Position numbers and translations under genes: made by a program. This document shows positions 25,761-34,997 of a stretch of DNA of 64,000 nucleotides, in pieces. The stretch is taken from NCBI RefSeq assembly GCF_023721835.1, contig NZ_JAMKFE010000021.1, forward strand, positions 19,074 to 83,073, given 5' to 3'. Origin of the DNA: Caldimonas mangrovi. GTDB lineage: Bacteria; Pseudomonadota; Gammaproteobacteria; Burkholderiales; Burkholderiaceae_C. The stretch's first letter is position 1, and each line of letters starts with the position of its first letter. The notes beneath the pieces were generated by a model. That model searched no databases, was not told the origin of the DNA, and saw nothing but the letters and a program-made list of their open reading frames with translations.

Positions 25761-26438
25761 TCAGAGCAAAGCGGTCTGGATGGGGCGGACCCAGACCAGG
25801 CAACGGTCGGCCTCGAGGTCGGGGACTTCGAGTTGTTCCACGTGAAACACTTCCAGGTCGTCGCCCAGGGCGGTGAGTTCGTCGGCACCCGGTTTGGCTT
25901 TCATGGCCATCCAGCACCCGCCGGGTGCGAGGTGCGGGCGCGTCAGTGAGACGAAGTCGTGCAGTGAGGCAAAAGCGCGTGACGTGATCACGTCGGCCGC
26001 GGCCGGCGCCATGGCTTCGATGCGCGCATGCACTGCGTGCAGGTTGCCGAGCTTGAGTTCTGCGGCGACCTGTCGCATGAACGTGGCCTTCTTCGCCACA
26101 GTGTCGACGCAAGTGACAGTGGACGCGGGCAGTGCGATGGCCACCACGACACCCGGAAGCCCGGCGCCACTGCCAACGTCGAGCACCCTCAACGCGCGGT
26201 CACCGAGTTCACGTTGCAGCGGCCTGACGACGGCCAGGCAATCGAGAACATGCTGCGTCAGCATTTCGGCGGGCTCGCGTATCGCGGTCAGGTTGTAGAC
26301 GCGATTCCACTTTGCGACCAGCGCCAGGTAGTCGAGGAGCTGCTGCTGCTGTCGCACGTCGAGGGCGACGCCCAGTGCGGCGGCGCCGATGCGCAGCCGG
26401 TCAGCGAGGTGCCCGAAGGGAAGGGGGGTGTCGGTCAT
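25761..26438 (-). CDS. rsmG: 16S rRNA (guanine-527-N7)-methyltransferase RsmG
   Basis: Methylates G527 of 16S rRNA using SAM; loss gives low-level streptomycin resistance in several bacteria. The 225-residue length is typical. SAM motif I is VLDVGSGAGLPGVVVAI (about 85-101). The stretch KWNRVYNLTAIREPAEMLTQHVLD (by its ends, about 43-66) is a GidB signature. It directly follows mnmG (the rsmG start overlaps the mnmG stop by one base). A parS-like site lies within its 3' part. Confidence 0.96.
   Translation of the reverse strand: MTDTPLPFGHLADRLRIGAAALGVALDVRQQQQLLDYLALVAKWNRVYNLTAIREPAEMLTQHVLDCLAVVRPLQRELGDRALRVLDVGSGAGLPGVVVAIALPASTVTCVDTVAKKATFMRQVAAELKLGNLHAVHARIEAMAPAAADVITSRAFASLHDFVSLTRPHLAPGGCWMAMKAKPGADELTALGDDLEVFHVEQLEVPDLEADRCLVWVRPIQTALL
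25834..25849. promoter_or_regulatory. parS-like site in rsmG
   Basis: TGTTCCACGTGAAACA differs from the parS consensus TGTTTCACGTGAAACA at one position. On the coding strand it specifies VFHVEQ within RsmG. Confidence 0.75.
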
Positions 26439-28411
26439 CAGGCGGCATCCGCCGGTGAGGCGCCGTCGTTCGCGGCGCGGTCGAAACCCTTGAAGCGGCC
26501 CTTCTTCAGGTGGACCAGCAGCAATGAAATGGCTGCGGGCGTAACGCCTGAAATTCGGGACGCCTGGCCCAACGTCTCCGGCCGGTGCTTGTTGAGTTTC
26601 TGCCGCACCTCATGGCTGAGCGCCTTGACTTCCATGTAGTCCAATTCGGCCGGCAGTTTCAGGTGCTCGTAGTGTGCGGCCCGGGTCACTTCCTCGTTCT
26701 GCTTGTCAATGTAGCCGGCGTATTTGATGCTGATTTCGATCTGCTCGATGACTGCGTCGGCTGTGCTCTGACCCAGCGTCGAGCGCAATGTTGCACGTGA
26801 AACACCGCTTTCTGGCCTGGCGATGGCCGCGGCTGCCGCAATGCTGTCGAACCAGACGCCCGGGCGGCGCAGCAGATCGGCCAGGTTGTATTCGTGCTCG
26901 AGAGCCTTGCCGACCAGACGCTCTGCCTCGGCCGCCGGAAGAATCGCGGGGTGCACCCAGGTGGTCTTCAGCTTCTCTGTTTCACGTGAAACAGCGTCCC
27001 GTTTGCGGTTGAACGCGTCCCAGCGCGCGTCGTCCACCAGTCCGAGTTCACGACCGGTGTCGGTCAACCGAAGGTCGGCGTTGTCCTCGCGCAGCTGCAA
27101 CCGGAACTCGGCGCGGCTCGTGAACATGCGGTAAGGCTCAGTCACGCCCTTGGTGATCAGGTCGTCGACCAGTACGCCCAGATAGGCCTGGTCGCGCCGC
27201 GGCACCCACGGTGCGCGGCCCTGTACCTGAAGCGCCGCGTTGGCGCCGGCGAACAGGCCTTGCGCCGCGGCCTCCTCGTAGCCGGTGGTGCCGTTGATCT
27301 GCCCCGCGAAGAACAAACCGCCGATGGCGCGCGTCTCGAAGCTAGCCTTCAGCTCGCGCGGGTCGAAGTAGTCGTACTCGATCGCATACCCCGGCCGCAG
27401 GACGTGCGCGTTCTCAAGGCCCGGCATCGAGTGCACCGCGGCCAGCTGCACGTCGAAGGGCAGGGACGTGGAAATGCCGTTCGGATAGAACTCGTGGGTG
27501 GTCAGCCCCTCCGGCTCCAGGAAGATCTGGTGCGAGCCCTTGTCGGCGAAGCGATTGATCTTGTCTTCGATGCTGGGGCAGTAGCGCGGGCCCACGCCCT
27601 CGATCACGCCGGTGAACATCGGGCTGCGGTCGAAGCCGGAGCGAATGATCTCGTGCGTGTGTTCGTTGGTGTGGGTGATCCAGCACGGGACTTGGCGCGG
27701 GTGCTGATCGGCCGAGCCGAGAAAGCTGAACACCGGCACCGGGTCGAGATCGCCCGGCTGCTCGGTCAGCTTGGAAAAGTCGATCGAGCGGCCGTCGATG
27801 CGCGGCGGCGTGCCGGTTTTCAGCCGACCCTGCGGCAGCTTCAAATCCTTCAGCCGGCCCGACAGCGACACAGCGGGTGGGTCGCCCGCACGGCCGGCCG
27901 CGTAGTTCTGCAGCCCCACGTGGATCTTGCCGTCGAGAAAGGTGCCGGCGGTCAGCACCACGGTGCGTGAACGGAAGCGAACGCCCACCTGCGTGACGGC
28001 GCCGACCACCCGGTCTCCTTCGATCATCAGGTCGTCGACCGCCTGCTGGAACAGCCACAAGTTGGGCTGGTTTTCGAGCCGGTGCCGGATCGCGGCCTTG
28101 TAGAGGATGCGATCGGCCTGTGCCCGCGTGGCGCGCACCGCAGGGCCCTTCGAGCCGTTGAGGATGCGGAACTGGATGCCTGCCTCGTCCGTGGCAGCCG
28201 CCATGGCGCCGCCGAGCGCGTCGATTTCCTTGACCAGGTGGCCCTTGCCGATGCCGCCGATCGACGGGTTGCAGCTCATCTGGCCCAGCGTCTCGATGTT
28301 GTGCGTCAGCAGCAGCGTCGCGCAGCCCATGCGTGCGGCGGCCAGCGCGGCCTCCGTGCCGGCGTGGCCGCCGCCGACCACGATCACGTCGAATTCCTTG
28401 GGGTAGAGCAT
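26438..28411 (-). CDS. mnmG: tRNA uridine-34 carboxymethylaminomethyl-modifying enzyme MnmG
   Basis: With MnmE it installs the cmnm5 group on wobble U34 of tRNAs, using FAD and NADH. The 657-residue protein has the FAD-binding motif [19 protein letters not shown] near residues 10-28. Conserved stretches [43 protein letters not shown] and [14 protein letters not shown] follow, and the C-terminal MnmE-binding helices are complete. ATG 28411 is preferred over the GTG two codons earlier, since GAGGTG stands before the ATG. rsmG and lysE follow closely, placing this block near an origin. Two parS sites lie inside the gene. Confidence 0.97.
   Translation of the reverse strand: MLYPKEFDVIVVGGGHAGTEAALAAARMGCATLLLTHNIETLGQMSCNPSIGGIGKGHLVKEIDALGGAMAAATDEAGIQFRILNGSKGPAVRATRAQADRILYKAAIRHRLENQPNLWLFQQAVDDLMIEGDRVVGAVTQVGVRFRSRTVVLTAGTFLDGKIHVGLQNYAAGRAGDPPAVSLSGRLKDLKLPQGRLKTGTPPRIDGRSIDFSKLTEQPGDLDPVPVFSFLGSADQHPRQVPCWITHTNEHTHEIIRSGFDRSPMFTGVIEGVGPRYCPSIEDKINRFADKGSHQIFLEPEGLTTHEFYPNGISTSLPFDVQLAAVHSMPGLENAHVLRPGYAIEYDYFDPRELKASFETRAIGGLFFAGQINGTTGYEEAAAQGLFAGANAALQVQGRAPWVPRRDQAYLGVLVDDLITKGVTEPYRMFTSRAEFRLQLREDNADLRLTDTGRELGLVDDARWDAFNRKRDAVSRETEKLKTTWVHPAILPAAEAERLVGKALEHEYNLADLLRRPGVWFDSIAAAAAIARPESGVSRATLRSTLGQSTADAVIEQIEISIKYAGYIDKQNEEVTRAAHYEHLKLPAELDYMEVKALSHEVRQKLNKHRPETLGQASRISGVTPAAISLLLVHLKKGRFKGFDRAANDGASPADAA
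26789..26804. promoter_or_regulatory. parS-like site in mnmG
   Basis: TGTTGCACGTGAAACA has one mismatch to the parS consensus. It lies in the 3' third of mnmG, 174 bases from the perfect copy. Confidence 0.75.
26978..26993. promoter_or_regulatory. Perfect parS site in mnmG
   Basis: TGTTTCACGTGAAACA is the exact 16-base palindromic parS consensus recognised by ParB/Spo0J. It encodes part of AVSRETEKL in MnmG and is about 4 kb from parB. Confidence 0.92.
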
Positions 28412-28710
28412 CTGCACCTCGCTGGCCCCTGAAAGGAGCGCCGGCCCCTCGGCCTGTCGTCCCGAGTGTGCTCCTGGGGCGGAGCATGGGCAAACCGCGG
28501 ATTTTAGTTTCCCGCCCGGGGGAAGTCATGGGCGGGGTCTCCGTTGTTCCGTCCTGTGCAACAGGCGCCGGAGGAAGGCGCCCGCATTTCCATTCGTGAA
28601 CCCCCGAATTTCGCCCGCCCCCCTCTGATGGGGGATGCAGGGGGTCGGGCCCTTGCGCAACCCGGGTCTGTTTTTTGAGAATCGACCTTCCCTGGACGAC
28701 AAGGCGAGCA
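28412..28710. other. Intergenic region between divergent mnmG and a small plus-strand gene
   Basis: It contains the mnmG ribosome site and two GC hairpins: GGCGCC...GGCGCC (28563-28581) and CCCCC-TCTGAT-GGGGG (near 28619-28635). I see no protein gene and no clear oriC features such as DnaA-box clusters. Confidence 0.45.
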
Positions 28711-29061
28711 ATGTCCCCCGCGACGGCTCCTTCATCGATGGACGCGAGCGCCCCTGCGCACGGTGCGTGGCAGGCGGCCACGGTGTGTTTCACCGAGCTG
28801 CGGCGCGCGTGGGCCATGCTGCATCGTGCGGGCGCGCCGGAGCTGTCGTGGGAGCAGCGCCTGCTGCTGCTCACCAGCCTGTTCGAGGGACGGTCCAGCG
28901 CCTGGGTCGTCGCGCTCGAAGCGCGGGTACGCGCCCTGGAGGCGCAGACGGCCGCACTCGGCAAGCCGCCGACCGAAGAAGCCTTCAAGCAGGCGGCACT
29001 GGCCCGCCTGCAGGCGCGCGGCAGCGACTTCCGCTTTGCACCCGGCAGCTGCCACTGGTGA
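28711..29061 (+). CDS. Small helical protein of unknown function
   Basis: A 116-residue, mostly helical protein (residues 15-105) with no signal, membrane span or recognised motif. Its Ala/Leu/Arg-rich segments suggest a coiled or bundled structure. The ATG at 28711 follows AAGGCGAG; a TTG start 12 codons earlier is possible. The YeiW-like gene begins 45 bases after its stop, so the two may be co-transcribed. Confidence 0.6.
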   Translation: MSPATAPSSMDASAPAHGAWQAATVCFTELRRAWAMLHRAGAPELSWEQRLLLLTSLFEGRSSAWVVALEARVRALEAQTAALGKPPTEEAFKQAALARLQARGSDFRFAPGSCHW

Positions 29062-29105
29062 GCGGCACGCTATACAGTCGGGTTTTCCGCTCCAGAGTTT
29101 CATCC

Positions 29106-29360
29106 ATGGACTGCCGGCCGCGTTGCGCCGCCTGCTGCATCGCTCCCTCGATTTCCAGCCCGATACCCGGCATGCCGAACGGCAAGCCGGCCGGTGTGCC
29201 GTGCGTGCAACTCACCGAAGACCTGCGCTGCCGGCTGTTCGGGCAGCCCGAGCGCCCTGCGGTGTGCTCGGCGCTGCGGCCCGACCCCGACATGTGCGGT
29301 GACAGCCGCGCACAGGCGCTGCGCTGGCTCGGGGTGGTGGAGCGCGAAACGGCGCCGTGA
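29106..29360 (+). CDS. yeiW: YkgJ-type cysteine-cluster protein, YeiW-like
   Basis: An 84-residue protein of the YkgJ/UPF0153 family, presumed to bind zinc or iron-sulfur through clustered Cys. The Cys pattern begins CRPRCAACC (3-11), continues at VPCVQL and RCRLF, and ends at [17 protein letters not shown]. This closely follows E. coli YeiW, also 84 residues, with the shared stretch [18 protein letters not shown]. Function is unknown. The start is decided by homology, since no strong ribosome site is visible. Confidence 0.9.
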   Translation: MDCRPRCAACCIAPSISSPIPGMPNGKPAGVPCVQLTEDLRCRLFGQPERPAVCSALRPDPDMCGDSRAQALRWLGVVERETAP

Positions 29361-29408
29361 AGCACCGAGGGCAGGGCGGTGCGCATGCGCCGCCACCCGG
29401 ACGCCCGA

Positions 29409-30371
29409 TCAGCTGGCCAGCGGTGCTGCCGGCCGCTGCCGCGCACGGTCGGCCCCATCGGGCGCATTGGCCGCCTCCAGGCCGCGCACGCGGAACGCCG
29501 GCGCGTTGCCGTCCTTGCCTTCACCGGCGTACACCGTCATGTGCGGGAACGGGATCTCGATGCCGCGCGCATCGAAGGCCTTCTTCAGCCGTCGCAGGTA
29601 TTCGCGCTTCACGCCCCATTGCTCCAGCGGCGCCACCTTGAAGCGGCAGCGGATGACCACCGCGGAATCGTCCCACTTCTCCACGCCGGCCATCTCCAGG
29701 TCTTCCAGGATGCGCACCGAGAAGGCGGGGTCGGCACGCAACTCGGCACCGACTTCCTTCATCACCGCCATCACCTCGTCGACGTCTTCGCGATAGGCGA
29801 CACCGGCGTCGATCACCGCCTGGGCAAAGCCGCGGCTCATGTTGACCACGGTGGTGATCTCGCTGTTGGGCACGAAGTGCACGTTGCCGTCATAGTCGCG
29901 CAATTGCACGTAGCGCAAGGTCACTTCCTCGACCAGGCCGCCGTGTCCACCGACATTGACAACGTCGCCCTGGCGCACCTGGTTCTCCAGCAGCAGGAAA
30001 AAGCCGGTGAAGTAGTCCTTGACCAGGCTTTGCGCTCCGAAACCGACAGCCAGGCCGACCACGCCCGCGGCACCGAGGATGGGCGCGACCGAGACGCCCA
30101 GTTCGGCCAGGATCAGCATCACCGCAATCAGCGACACGACCACCGCCACCAGGTAGCGCGCCACACGGCCGAGCGTCTCGGCGCGCTTGATCTGCTCCCG
30201 GTCGGCCATGCGCGCAGCCAGGCGCGTGCGAAAGCCGCGGATCATGCGTTGCAGCACGGCGATCGCGATCCACGCCGCGACGGCGATCAGCAGGATGCGC
30301 AGGCCGGTGGTCGCCGCCACGCCCATGGTGGTCCAGCTCTGTTGCAGCGTCTCGGTCAGGTTCTCTTCCAT
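29409..30371 (-). CDS. Small-conductance mechanosensitive channel (MscS family)
   Basis: A 320-residue MscS-type channel that opens under membrane tension on hypo-osmotic shock. Three membrane helices span about residues 17-115. The pore helix is GAAGVVGLAVGFGAQSLVKDYFTG in outline, and the beta domain follows with VRQGDVVNVGGHGGLVEEV and VHFVPNSEITTVVNMSRG. GGAG lies nine bases before the ATG at 30371; a TTG six codons earlier is weaker. It is the last gene of the otsB-GH15-otsA run, linking trehalose production with osmotic release. Confidence 0.95.
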   Translation of the reverse strand: MEENLTETLQQSWTTMGVAATTGLRILLIAVAAWIAIAVLQRMIRGFRTRLAARMADREQIKRAETLGRVARYLVAVVVSLIAVMLILAELGVSVAPILGAAGVVGLAVGFGAQSLVKDYFTGFFLLLENQVRQGDVVNVGGHGGLVEEVTLRYVQLRDYDGNVHFVPNSEITTVVNMSRGFAQAVIDAGVAYREDVDEVMAVMKEVGAELRADPAFSVRILEDLEMAGVEKWDDSAVVIRCRFKVAPLEQWGVKREYLRRLKKAFDARGIEIPFPHMTVYAGEGKDGNAPAFRVRGLEAANAPDGADRARQRPAAPLAS

Positions 30372-30402
30372 CGGGTTCTCCAGGTTCAACTCATCGGGCC
30401 GC

Positions 30403-31791
30403 TCAGGGCTGGGCGTTCTCGAGCGTCTGCAAGAAGGTCTTGCGCCACCAGTGCACGTCCTGCGCGCGGATGCGCTCGAGCAGCTTCTGGTGGCGTGCCT
30501 GGCGCTCTTCGAGCGGCATCTGCAGGGCGCGCTGGATGGCTTGGGCGCTGCCTTCGGTGTCGTACGGGTTCACCAACAGGGCCTCGCGCAACTGTTCGGC
30601 TGCGCCGGCGAAGCGCGACAGCACCAGCACGCCCGGGTCGGCCGGGTCCTGTGCAGCGATGTATTCCTTGGCGACCAGGTTCATGCCGTCGCGCAGCGGG
30701 GTGACCAGCGCCACGCGCCCGGCCCGGCACAGCCCGGGCAGCCGCTTGCGCGCGACGGTGCGGTGGATGTAGCGCACCGGCATCCAGTCCAGCTCGCCGT
30801 AATCGCCGTTGATCTGGCCGCACAGGTGCTCCAGTTCGTGGCGGATGTCGGCGTACGCGTCGACGCTCTCGCGTGTCGGCGAGGCGATCTGGATCAGCGT
30901 GGCGCTCTTGCGGTTCTCGGGATAGCTCGCCAGCAGTTCCTGGAAGGCCTTGATGCGCTGCGGCAGACCCTTGGAGTAGTCGAGCCGGTCGATGCCGATC
31001 AGCAGACGCCGGCGCGAGTACTGCTCGCGCATGGTCTCGTAGGTCTCGCGCGCCTCCTTGCCGTGCGTGAGCTGCGCGAACTCGTCGACGTCGATGCCGA
31101 TCGGGAAGGCGCGCGCCAGCACGGTGCGGTTGAACGCGCGGTAGTGGCCATCGCCCAGCATCTCGGCATCGGCTTCGCTGTGCACGTAGCGTTCGAAGTG
31201 GTTCACGTCGGCCTGCGCCTGGAAGCCGACGACGTCGTATGCGAACAGGGCCCGGATCAGCCACTCGTGGCCCGGCAACGCGGCCAGCATCAGCGGCGGC
31301 GGCAGCGGGATGTGCAGGAAGAAGCCGATGCGGTTGCCGCAACCCATCGAGCGCAGCTCGGCCGCCAGCGGGATCAGGTGGTAGTCGTGGATCCAGATCA
31401 GATCGTCGGGCTTCAGCAGCGGCATCAGCTTGCGCGCGAACATCTGGTTGACGCGGCGGTAGCCGGCCAGCGACTGCTTGTTGAAGTCGGCCAGGTCCAG
31501 CCGGTAGTGGAACATCGGCCACAGCACGCGATTGGCGTAGCCGAGGTAATAGCTGTCGTGGTCTTCCTTGCACAAGTCCACGGTGGCGAGCGTGACGTTG
31601 CCGGCCTGGTGGGTGTGCAGCTCGCCTTCCCCGGGCGTGCCCCCCTCGCTTTCATCGACGACCTTGCCACTCCAGCCGAACCACAAGCCCCCGGTGGCAT
31701 TGAGCGTGTCGCCCAATGCCACGGCCAGCCCGCCGGCCGCTGCCTTGCGGGGGTCCGCCAGGCGGTTCGACACAACGACTACGCGTGCCAT
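30403..31791 (-). CDS. otsA: Alpha,alpha-trehalose-6-phosphate synthase
   Basis: Makes trehalose 6-phosphate from UDP-glucose and glucose 6-phosphate (GT20). The 462-residue length is that of bacterial OtsA. Signatures include VVSNRLADP near the start, GGLAVALGD (donor loop), WIHDYHLIPLAAELR, GIDRLDYSKGLPQR and LRDGMNLVAKEYIAAQ. The ATG at 31791 directly precedes ARVVVVSNR. It lies between the GH15 gene (75 bases upstream) and mscS (31 bases downstream). With otsB in the same run, the cell can make trehalose for osmotic or desiccation stress. Confidence 0.97.
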   Translation of the reverse strand: MARVVVVSNRLADPRKAAAGGLAVALGDTLNATGGLWFGWSGKVVDESEGGTPGEGELHTHQAGNVTLATVDLCKEDHDSYYLGYANRVLWPMFHYRLDLADFNKQSLAGYRRVNQMFARKLMPLLKPDDLIWIHDYHLIPLAAELRSMGCGNRIGFFLHIPLPPPLMLAALPGHEWLIRALFAYDVVGFQAQADVNHFERYVHSEADAEMLGDGHYRAFNRTVLARAFPIGIDVDEFAQLTHGKEARETYETMREQYSRRRLLIGIDRLDYSKGLPQRIKAFQELLASYPENRKSATLIQIASPTRESVDAYADIRHELEHLCGQINGDYGELDWMPVRYIHRTVARKRLPGLCRAGRVALVTPLRDGMNLVAKEYIAAQDPADPGVLVLSRFAGAAEQLREALLVNPYDTEGSAQAIQRALQMPLEERQARHQKLLERIRAQDVHWWRKTFLQTLENAQP

Positions 31792-31866
31792 CACTGCTCC
31801 TTTTCCAAGTATGAAAAGGAAGCAACGAAGAAGCCCGCCGTTGTGCAGCGCTCCTCTTCCTGCTTC

Positions 31867-33672
31867 CTAGATCTGCGTATCCCAGGGCACCGACAGGCGC
31901 ACTGCGCCGTTGATCAGTCCCACCATCGAATAGGTCTGCGGGAAGTTGCCCCACATTTCGCGCGTCACCGGGTGCGTGTCCTCGGACAGCAGTCCCAGAT
32001 GGTTGCGCGCGGCGAGCATCGCCTCGAAAATCTCGCGTGCCTGCTCCTTGCGGCCGATGCGCGCGAGCGCGTCGATGCGCCAGAAGGTGCAGATGTTGAA
32101 TGCCGTCTCCGGTTTGCCGAAGTCGTCCGGGGCTTCATAGCGGCGCATGTACGGCCCGTCGCACAACGAATGTTCGAGGGCGTCGACCGTTGCCACGAAG
32201 CGCGGGTCGCGTGGGTCGATGAAGCCGACCTCGGCCATCAGCAGCGCGCTGGCGTCGAGGTCGCGCCCGCCGAAGCTTTCGGCGAACGCCTTGCGCTCGT
32301 CGCTCCATGCCTCGCGCAAGATGCGCTCGCGGATGATGCCGGCGCGGTCGTGCCAGAAGCGCGCGCGTTCCGTCACGCCGAAACGCGCCGCGATCTTGCC
32401 GAGGCGGTCGCATGCGGCCCAGCTCATCAGCGCCGACGAGGTGTGCACGCGTGCGCGGGTGCGCAGCTCCCACATGCCGGCGTCCGGCGAGTCGTAGACG
32501 CGCCAGGCCTGCTCGCCCACCAGCTCCAGCTGCTCGAACTCGGCCAGGCCGGCCGGCCGCAGCAGCCGCCGGTCGTGGAAGGCCTGCGCCGCGCCCAGCA
32601 CGATGTTGCCGTAGACGTCGTGCTGGAAGTGCTCATGCGCCTGGTTGCCGACGCGCACCGGCCCCATGCCACGGTAGCCGGGCAGGTGGGACACGATGTT
32701 CTCGGTCAGGTCGAGTTCCAGTCCGATGCCGTACAGCGGCTTGATGTGGCCGCCGGCTGCCTGCGAGACCACGTTGCCGAGCCAGCGCAGATAGTCCTCC
32801 ATCGTGCCGATCTCGGACAGGCTGTTGAGCGCCCGCACGACGAAGAAGGCGTCGCGCAGCCAGCAGAAGCGGTAGTCCCAGTTGCGCTGGCTGTGCGGCG
32901 CCTCCGGGATGCTGGTGGTCATCGCGGCGACGATGGCGCCGGTGTCCTCGAACAGCGAAAGCTTCAGCGTGATGGCGGCACGGATGGTCGCCTCCTGCCA
33001 TTCCAGCGGGATGTGCAGGCGGCTGCTCCAGGTGCGCCAGTACGAGGCGGTGTCTTGCTCGAACGAGCGCGCCACCTCGCGGATGCCTTCCATCAGCGTC
33101 TCGTCCGGGCCGAGGATGAAATCCATCGGCCGGTCGGCCACGAACACCGTTTCGTTCAGGATGTAGCTCAGCGGCGCGTTGGTCGTCAGGCGCAGCGTCT
33201 GGCTGGGGCTGCAGTAGCGGATGTGATGACTGCCCTGCGTGATGGTCGGCTGGGTGGCGCCGAGGTCGAAGCGCGGACGCACGACCACGCGCAGGCGCGG
33301 CGCCCCGGCAATCGGTTTCACGCGGCGCACCAGCGTCAGCGGCCGGAACATGCGGTTGCGGCTGAAAAAGCGCGGTGCGAAGTCGACCACCTCGACCCCC
33401 TGGCCGCGGGAGTCGAACAGCCGCGTGTGCAGGATGGCGGTGTTCGGCTCGTAGAACTGCTCGCTGCGCGCGAAATCCTCCAGCTCGAAGCTCCACAGCG
33501 CGCCGTCGGGCGACGGGTCGACCAGTGCATTGAAGACCGGGTCGCCGTCGAAGCGTGGCAGACAGCACCAGACGACGCGGGCGTAGCGGTCGACCAGCGC
33601 GCTGTAGGCACAGTTGCCGATGGCGCCGACTTCGAGCGAGGAGGTGGACGGCAGTTCAGCTCGCGTGCTCAT
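31867..33672 (-). CDS. Glycoside hydrolase family 15 protein (glucoamylase/trehalase-like)
   Basis: A 601-residue GH15 enzyme with an N-terminal beta-sandwich and an alpha/alpha-barrel. The barrel carries NWDYRFCWLRDAFF (about 265-278) and ends with LLSEDTHPVTREMWGNFPQTYSMVGLI in outline, containing the acidic residues expected at the catalytic site. In actinobacteria GH15 members of this type act as trehalases, and such genes are often found between otsA and otsB in proteobacteria. A role in trehalose or maltodextrin turnover is inferred. There is no signal peptide. The start is the ATG after AAGGATC. Confidence 0.9.
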   Translation of the reverse strand: MSTRAELPSTSSLEVGAIGNCAYSALVDRYARVVWCCLPRFDGDPVFNALVDPSPDGALWSFELEDFARSEQFYEPNTAILHTRLFDSRGQGVEVVDFAPRFFSRNRMFRPLTLVRRVKPIAGAPRLRVVVRPRFDLGATQPTITQGSHHIRYCSPSQTLRLTTNAPLSYILNETVFVADRPMDFILGPDETLMEGIREVARSFEQDTASYWRTWSSRLHIPLEWQEATIRAAITLKLSLFEDTGAIVAAMTTSIPEAPHSQRNWDYRFCWLRDAFFVVRALNSLSEIGTMEDYLRWLGNVVSQAAGGHIKPLYGIGLELDLTENIVSHLPGYRGMGPVRVGNQAHEHFQHDVYGNIVLGAAQAFHDRRLLRPAGLAEFEQLELVGEQAWRVYDSPDAGMWELRTRARVHTSSALMSWAACDRLGKIAARFGVTERARFWHDRAGIIRERILREAWSDERKAFAESFGGRDLDASALLMAEVGFIDPRDPRFVATVDALEHSLCDGPYMRRYEAPDDFGKPETAFNICTFWRIDALARIGRKEQAREIFEAMLAARNHLGLLSEDTHPVTREMWGNFPQTYSMVGLINGAVRLSVPWDTQI

Positions 33673-33739
33673 GAAAAGGATCCTTGGGAGTGTTGTGGAT
33701 CCTCGATTCTGTCGAGCTGAAATTGACGCCAGATTTCAC

Positions 33740-34528
33740 TCATGTCTCGGACAGCGCCGCTTCCTGCGCCCGGTCGCGGTCCGGGCCGAGGGCGGCTGCG
33801 GCAGCCGTCAACCAGGCGCGCAAATCGGCGGGGCTGTCGATGCGGTGCTGTGCGACGCTGTCGCCGTCGCCGATCTTGATCGCCGTGCCGCCGACCGCCT
33901 GCACGGCCACGAAACCGGCTTCGTCGGTGACGTCGTCGCCGGCGAACACCGCACGGCGGCCGAGAAACGGCGGCTCACGCAGGTAGGCTTCGATCGCGTG
34001 GCCTTTGGTGGCGGCGGCGGGTTTGGCTTCCAGCACCATCTTGCCGTGCAGCAGCGACAAACCGGGCGATTCGCTCACGGCCACGGTCATCGCGTCGCGG
34101 CAGCGGTCGGCCCATTCGGGCGCCAGCCGGTAGTGCAGAGCGACCGCACCCGGCTTGCGCTCGACGAGCAGGCCGTCGGCCTGCGCGGCCAACGCGCGGG
34201 CGCAGGCCTCGACATGGTCGAGCATCGGCGCCGCCAGACGCTGCAGATAGCCGTCGGCGCAACGGCGCTCGACGCCGTGCACCCCGGCGATCGGCAACCG
34301 CAGCGGCCGCAGCAGGGCGTCGAGCTGCTCGATGGGGCGGCCCGAGACGACCGCGACTGCGCCCTGCAGCGCATGCTGCAGGCGCTGCAACGTGTCGATC
34401 AGCTCGGGAGGAACGTGAACCGACTCCGGGCGGGGCGAGAGATCGGCCAGGGTGCCGTCGAAGTCGAGAAAAAGGGCGCTGTTCGCGTCGAGCGAGGGCG
34501 GCCGTAGGGGGTGGGACCTGGGCTGCAT
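33740..34528 (-). CDS. otsB: Trehalose-6-phosphate phosphatase
   Basis: Dephosphorylates trehalose 6-phosphate to trehalose. A 262-residue HAD-superfamily phosphatase with DFDGTLADL as motif I (nucleophile Asp near residue 22), VVSGRP as motif II, LEAKPAAATKG for the Lys, and FAGDDVTDEAGF for the acidic motif. A start at 34540 (four codons earlier) is also possible; I prefer 34528, which has GTCGGGG upstream. It leads the otsB-GH15-otsA-mscS run. Confidence 0.95.
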   Translation of the reverse strand: MQPRSHPLRPPSLDANSALFLDFDGTLADLSPRPESVHVPPELIDTLQRLQHALQGAVAVVSGRPIEQLDALLRPLRLPIAGVHGVERRCADGYLQRLAAPMLDHVEACARALAAQADGLLVERKPGAVALHYRLAPEWADRCRDAMTVAVSESPGLSLLHGKMVLEAKPAAATKGHAIEAYLREPPFLGRRAVFAGDDVTDEAGFVAVQAVGGTAIKIGDGDSVAQHRIDSPADLRAWLTAAAAALGPDRDRAQEAALSET

Positions 34529-34564
34529 GGCCCCGACCATAGGGCAAAAACCGCGCCTCGGCGG

Positions 34565-34804
34565 TCAGATTCCGACCGACGCAGGGGACTTTGGCTGGGC
34601 TCGCAGGCGTCGACGCCACGTTTGAAGGCGGGCAACCACTTCAGGGTGACCCCAGTATTTATCGAAGAAATAGTGCGCCACGGTGTTGCAAAGCGGCTCG
34701 ATCAGCGTGATGGCGCCACTGATGGCGACGCTTCCCGTCAATATGTAACTCACCGAGAAGGCGATGCCGAGGTGCATGACGCCGAAGCTTGCGGTCTTGG
34801 CCAT
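34565..34804 (-). CDS. DUF2061 small membrane protein
   Basis: A 79-residue DUF2061 protein with two membrane helices (about residues 6-42) and the family stretch TLIEPLCNTVAHYFFDKYW. Function is unknown; the family is widespread in proteobacteria. CAGGAGCCC before the ATG gives the start. It lies just upstream of otsB on the same strand with a 24-base gap to the otsB alternative start, so it may share its transcript. The region upstream of it is unusually AT-rich for this window and probably holds its promoter. Confidence 0.9.
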   Translation of the reverse strand: MAKTASFGVMHLGIAFSVSYILTGSVAISGAITLIEPLCNTVAHYFFDKYWGHPEVVARLQTWRRRLRAQPKSPASVGI

Positions 34805-34997
34805 GAGGGGCTCCTGGTCCTGGCTGCGCTGTTGTGGGAACGATACTGTTCGATAGTTTGAATCTAATCAAACAAATCAACCAATCGTTTGTGTCGATGC
34901 TCAGGATAGCCAGCGGCTCGACCCGGCGGGCAGAGGCGAACGCGCAGGCCGTGCCGCGACCTGCTACCGTAGCGGCTGTTCGCTTGTTTCTCGCCGC

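Noticed and set aside
26438..28710. Replication origin next to mnmG
   Set aside because: The parS cluster suggests that an origin is near, but no DnaA-box cluster, AT-rich unwinding element or dnaA gene is visible here.
30187..33720. A 1177-codon plus-strand open frame opposite mscS, otsA and GH15
   Set aside because: It is an antisense shadow, since the minus-strand genes carry complete family motifs.
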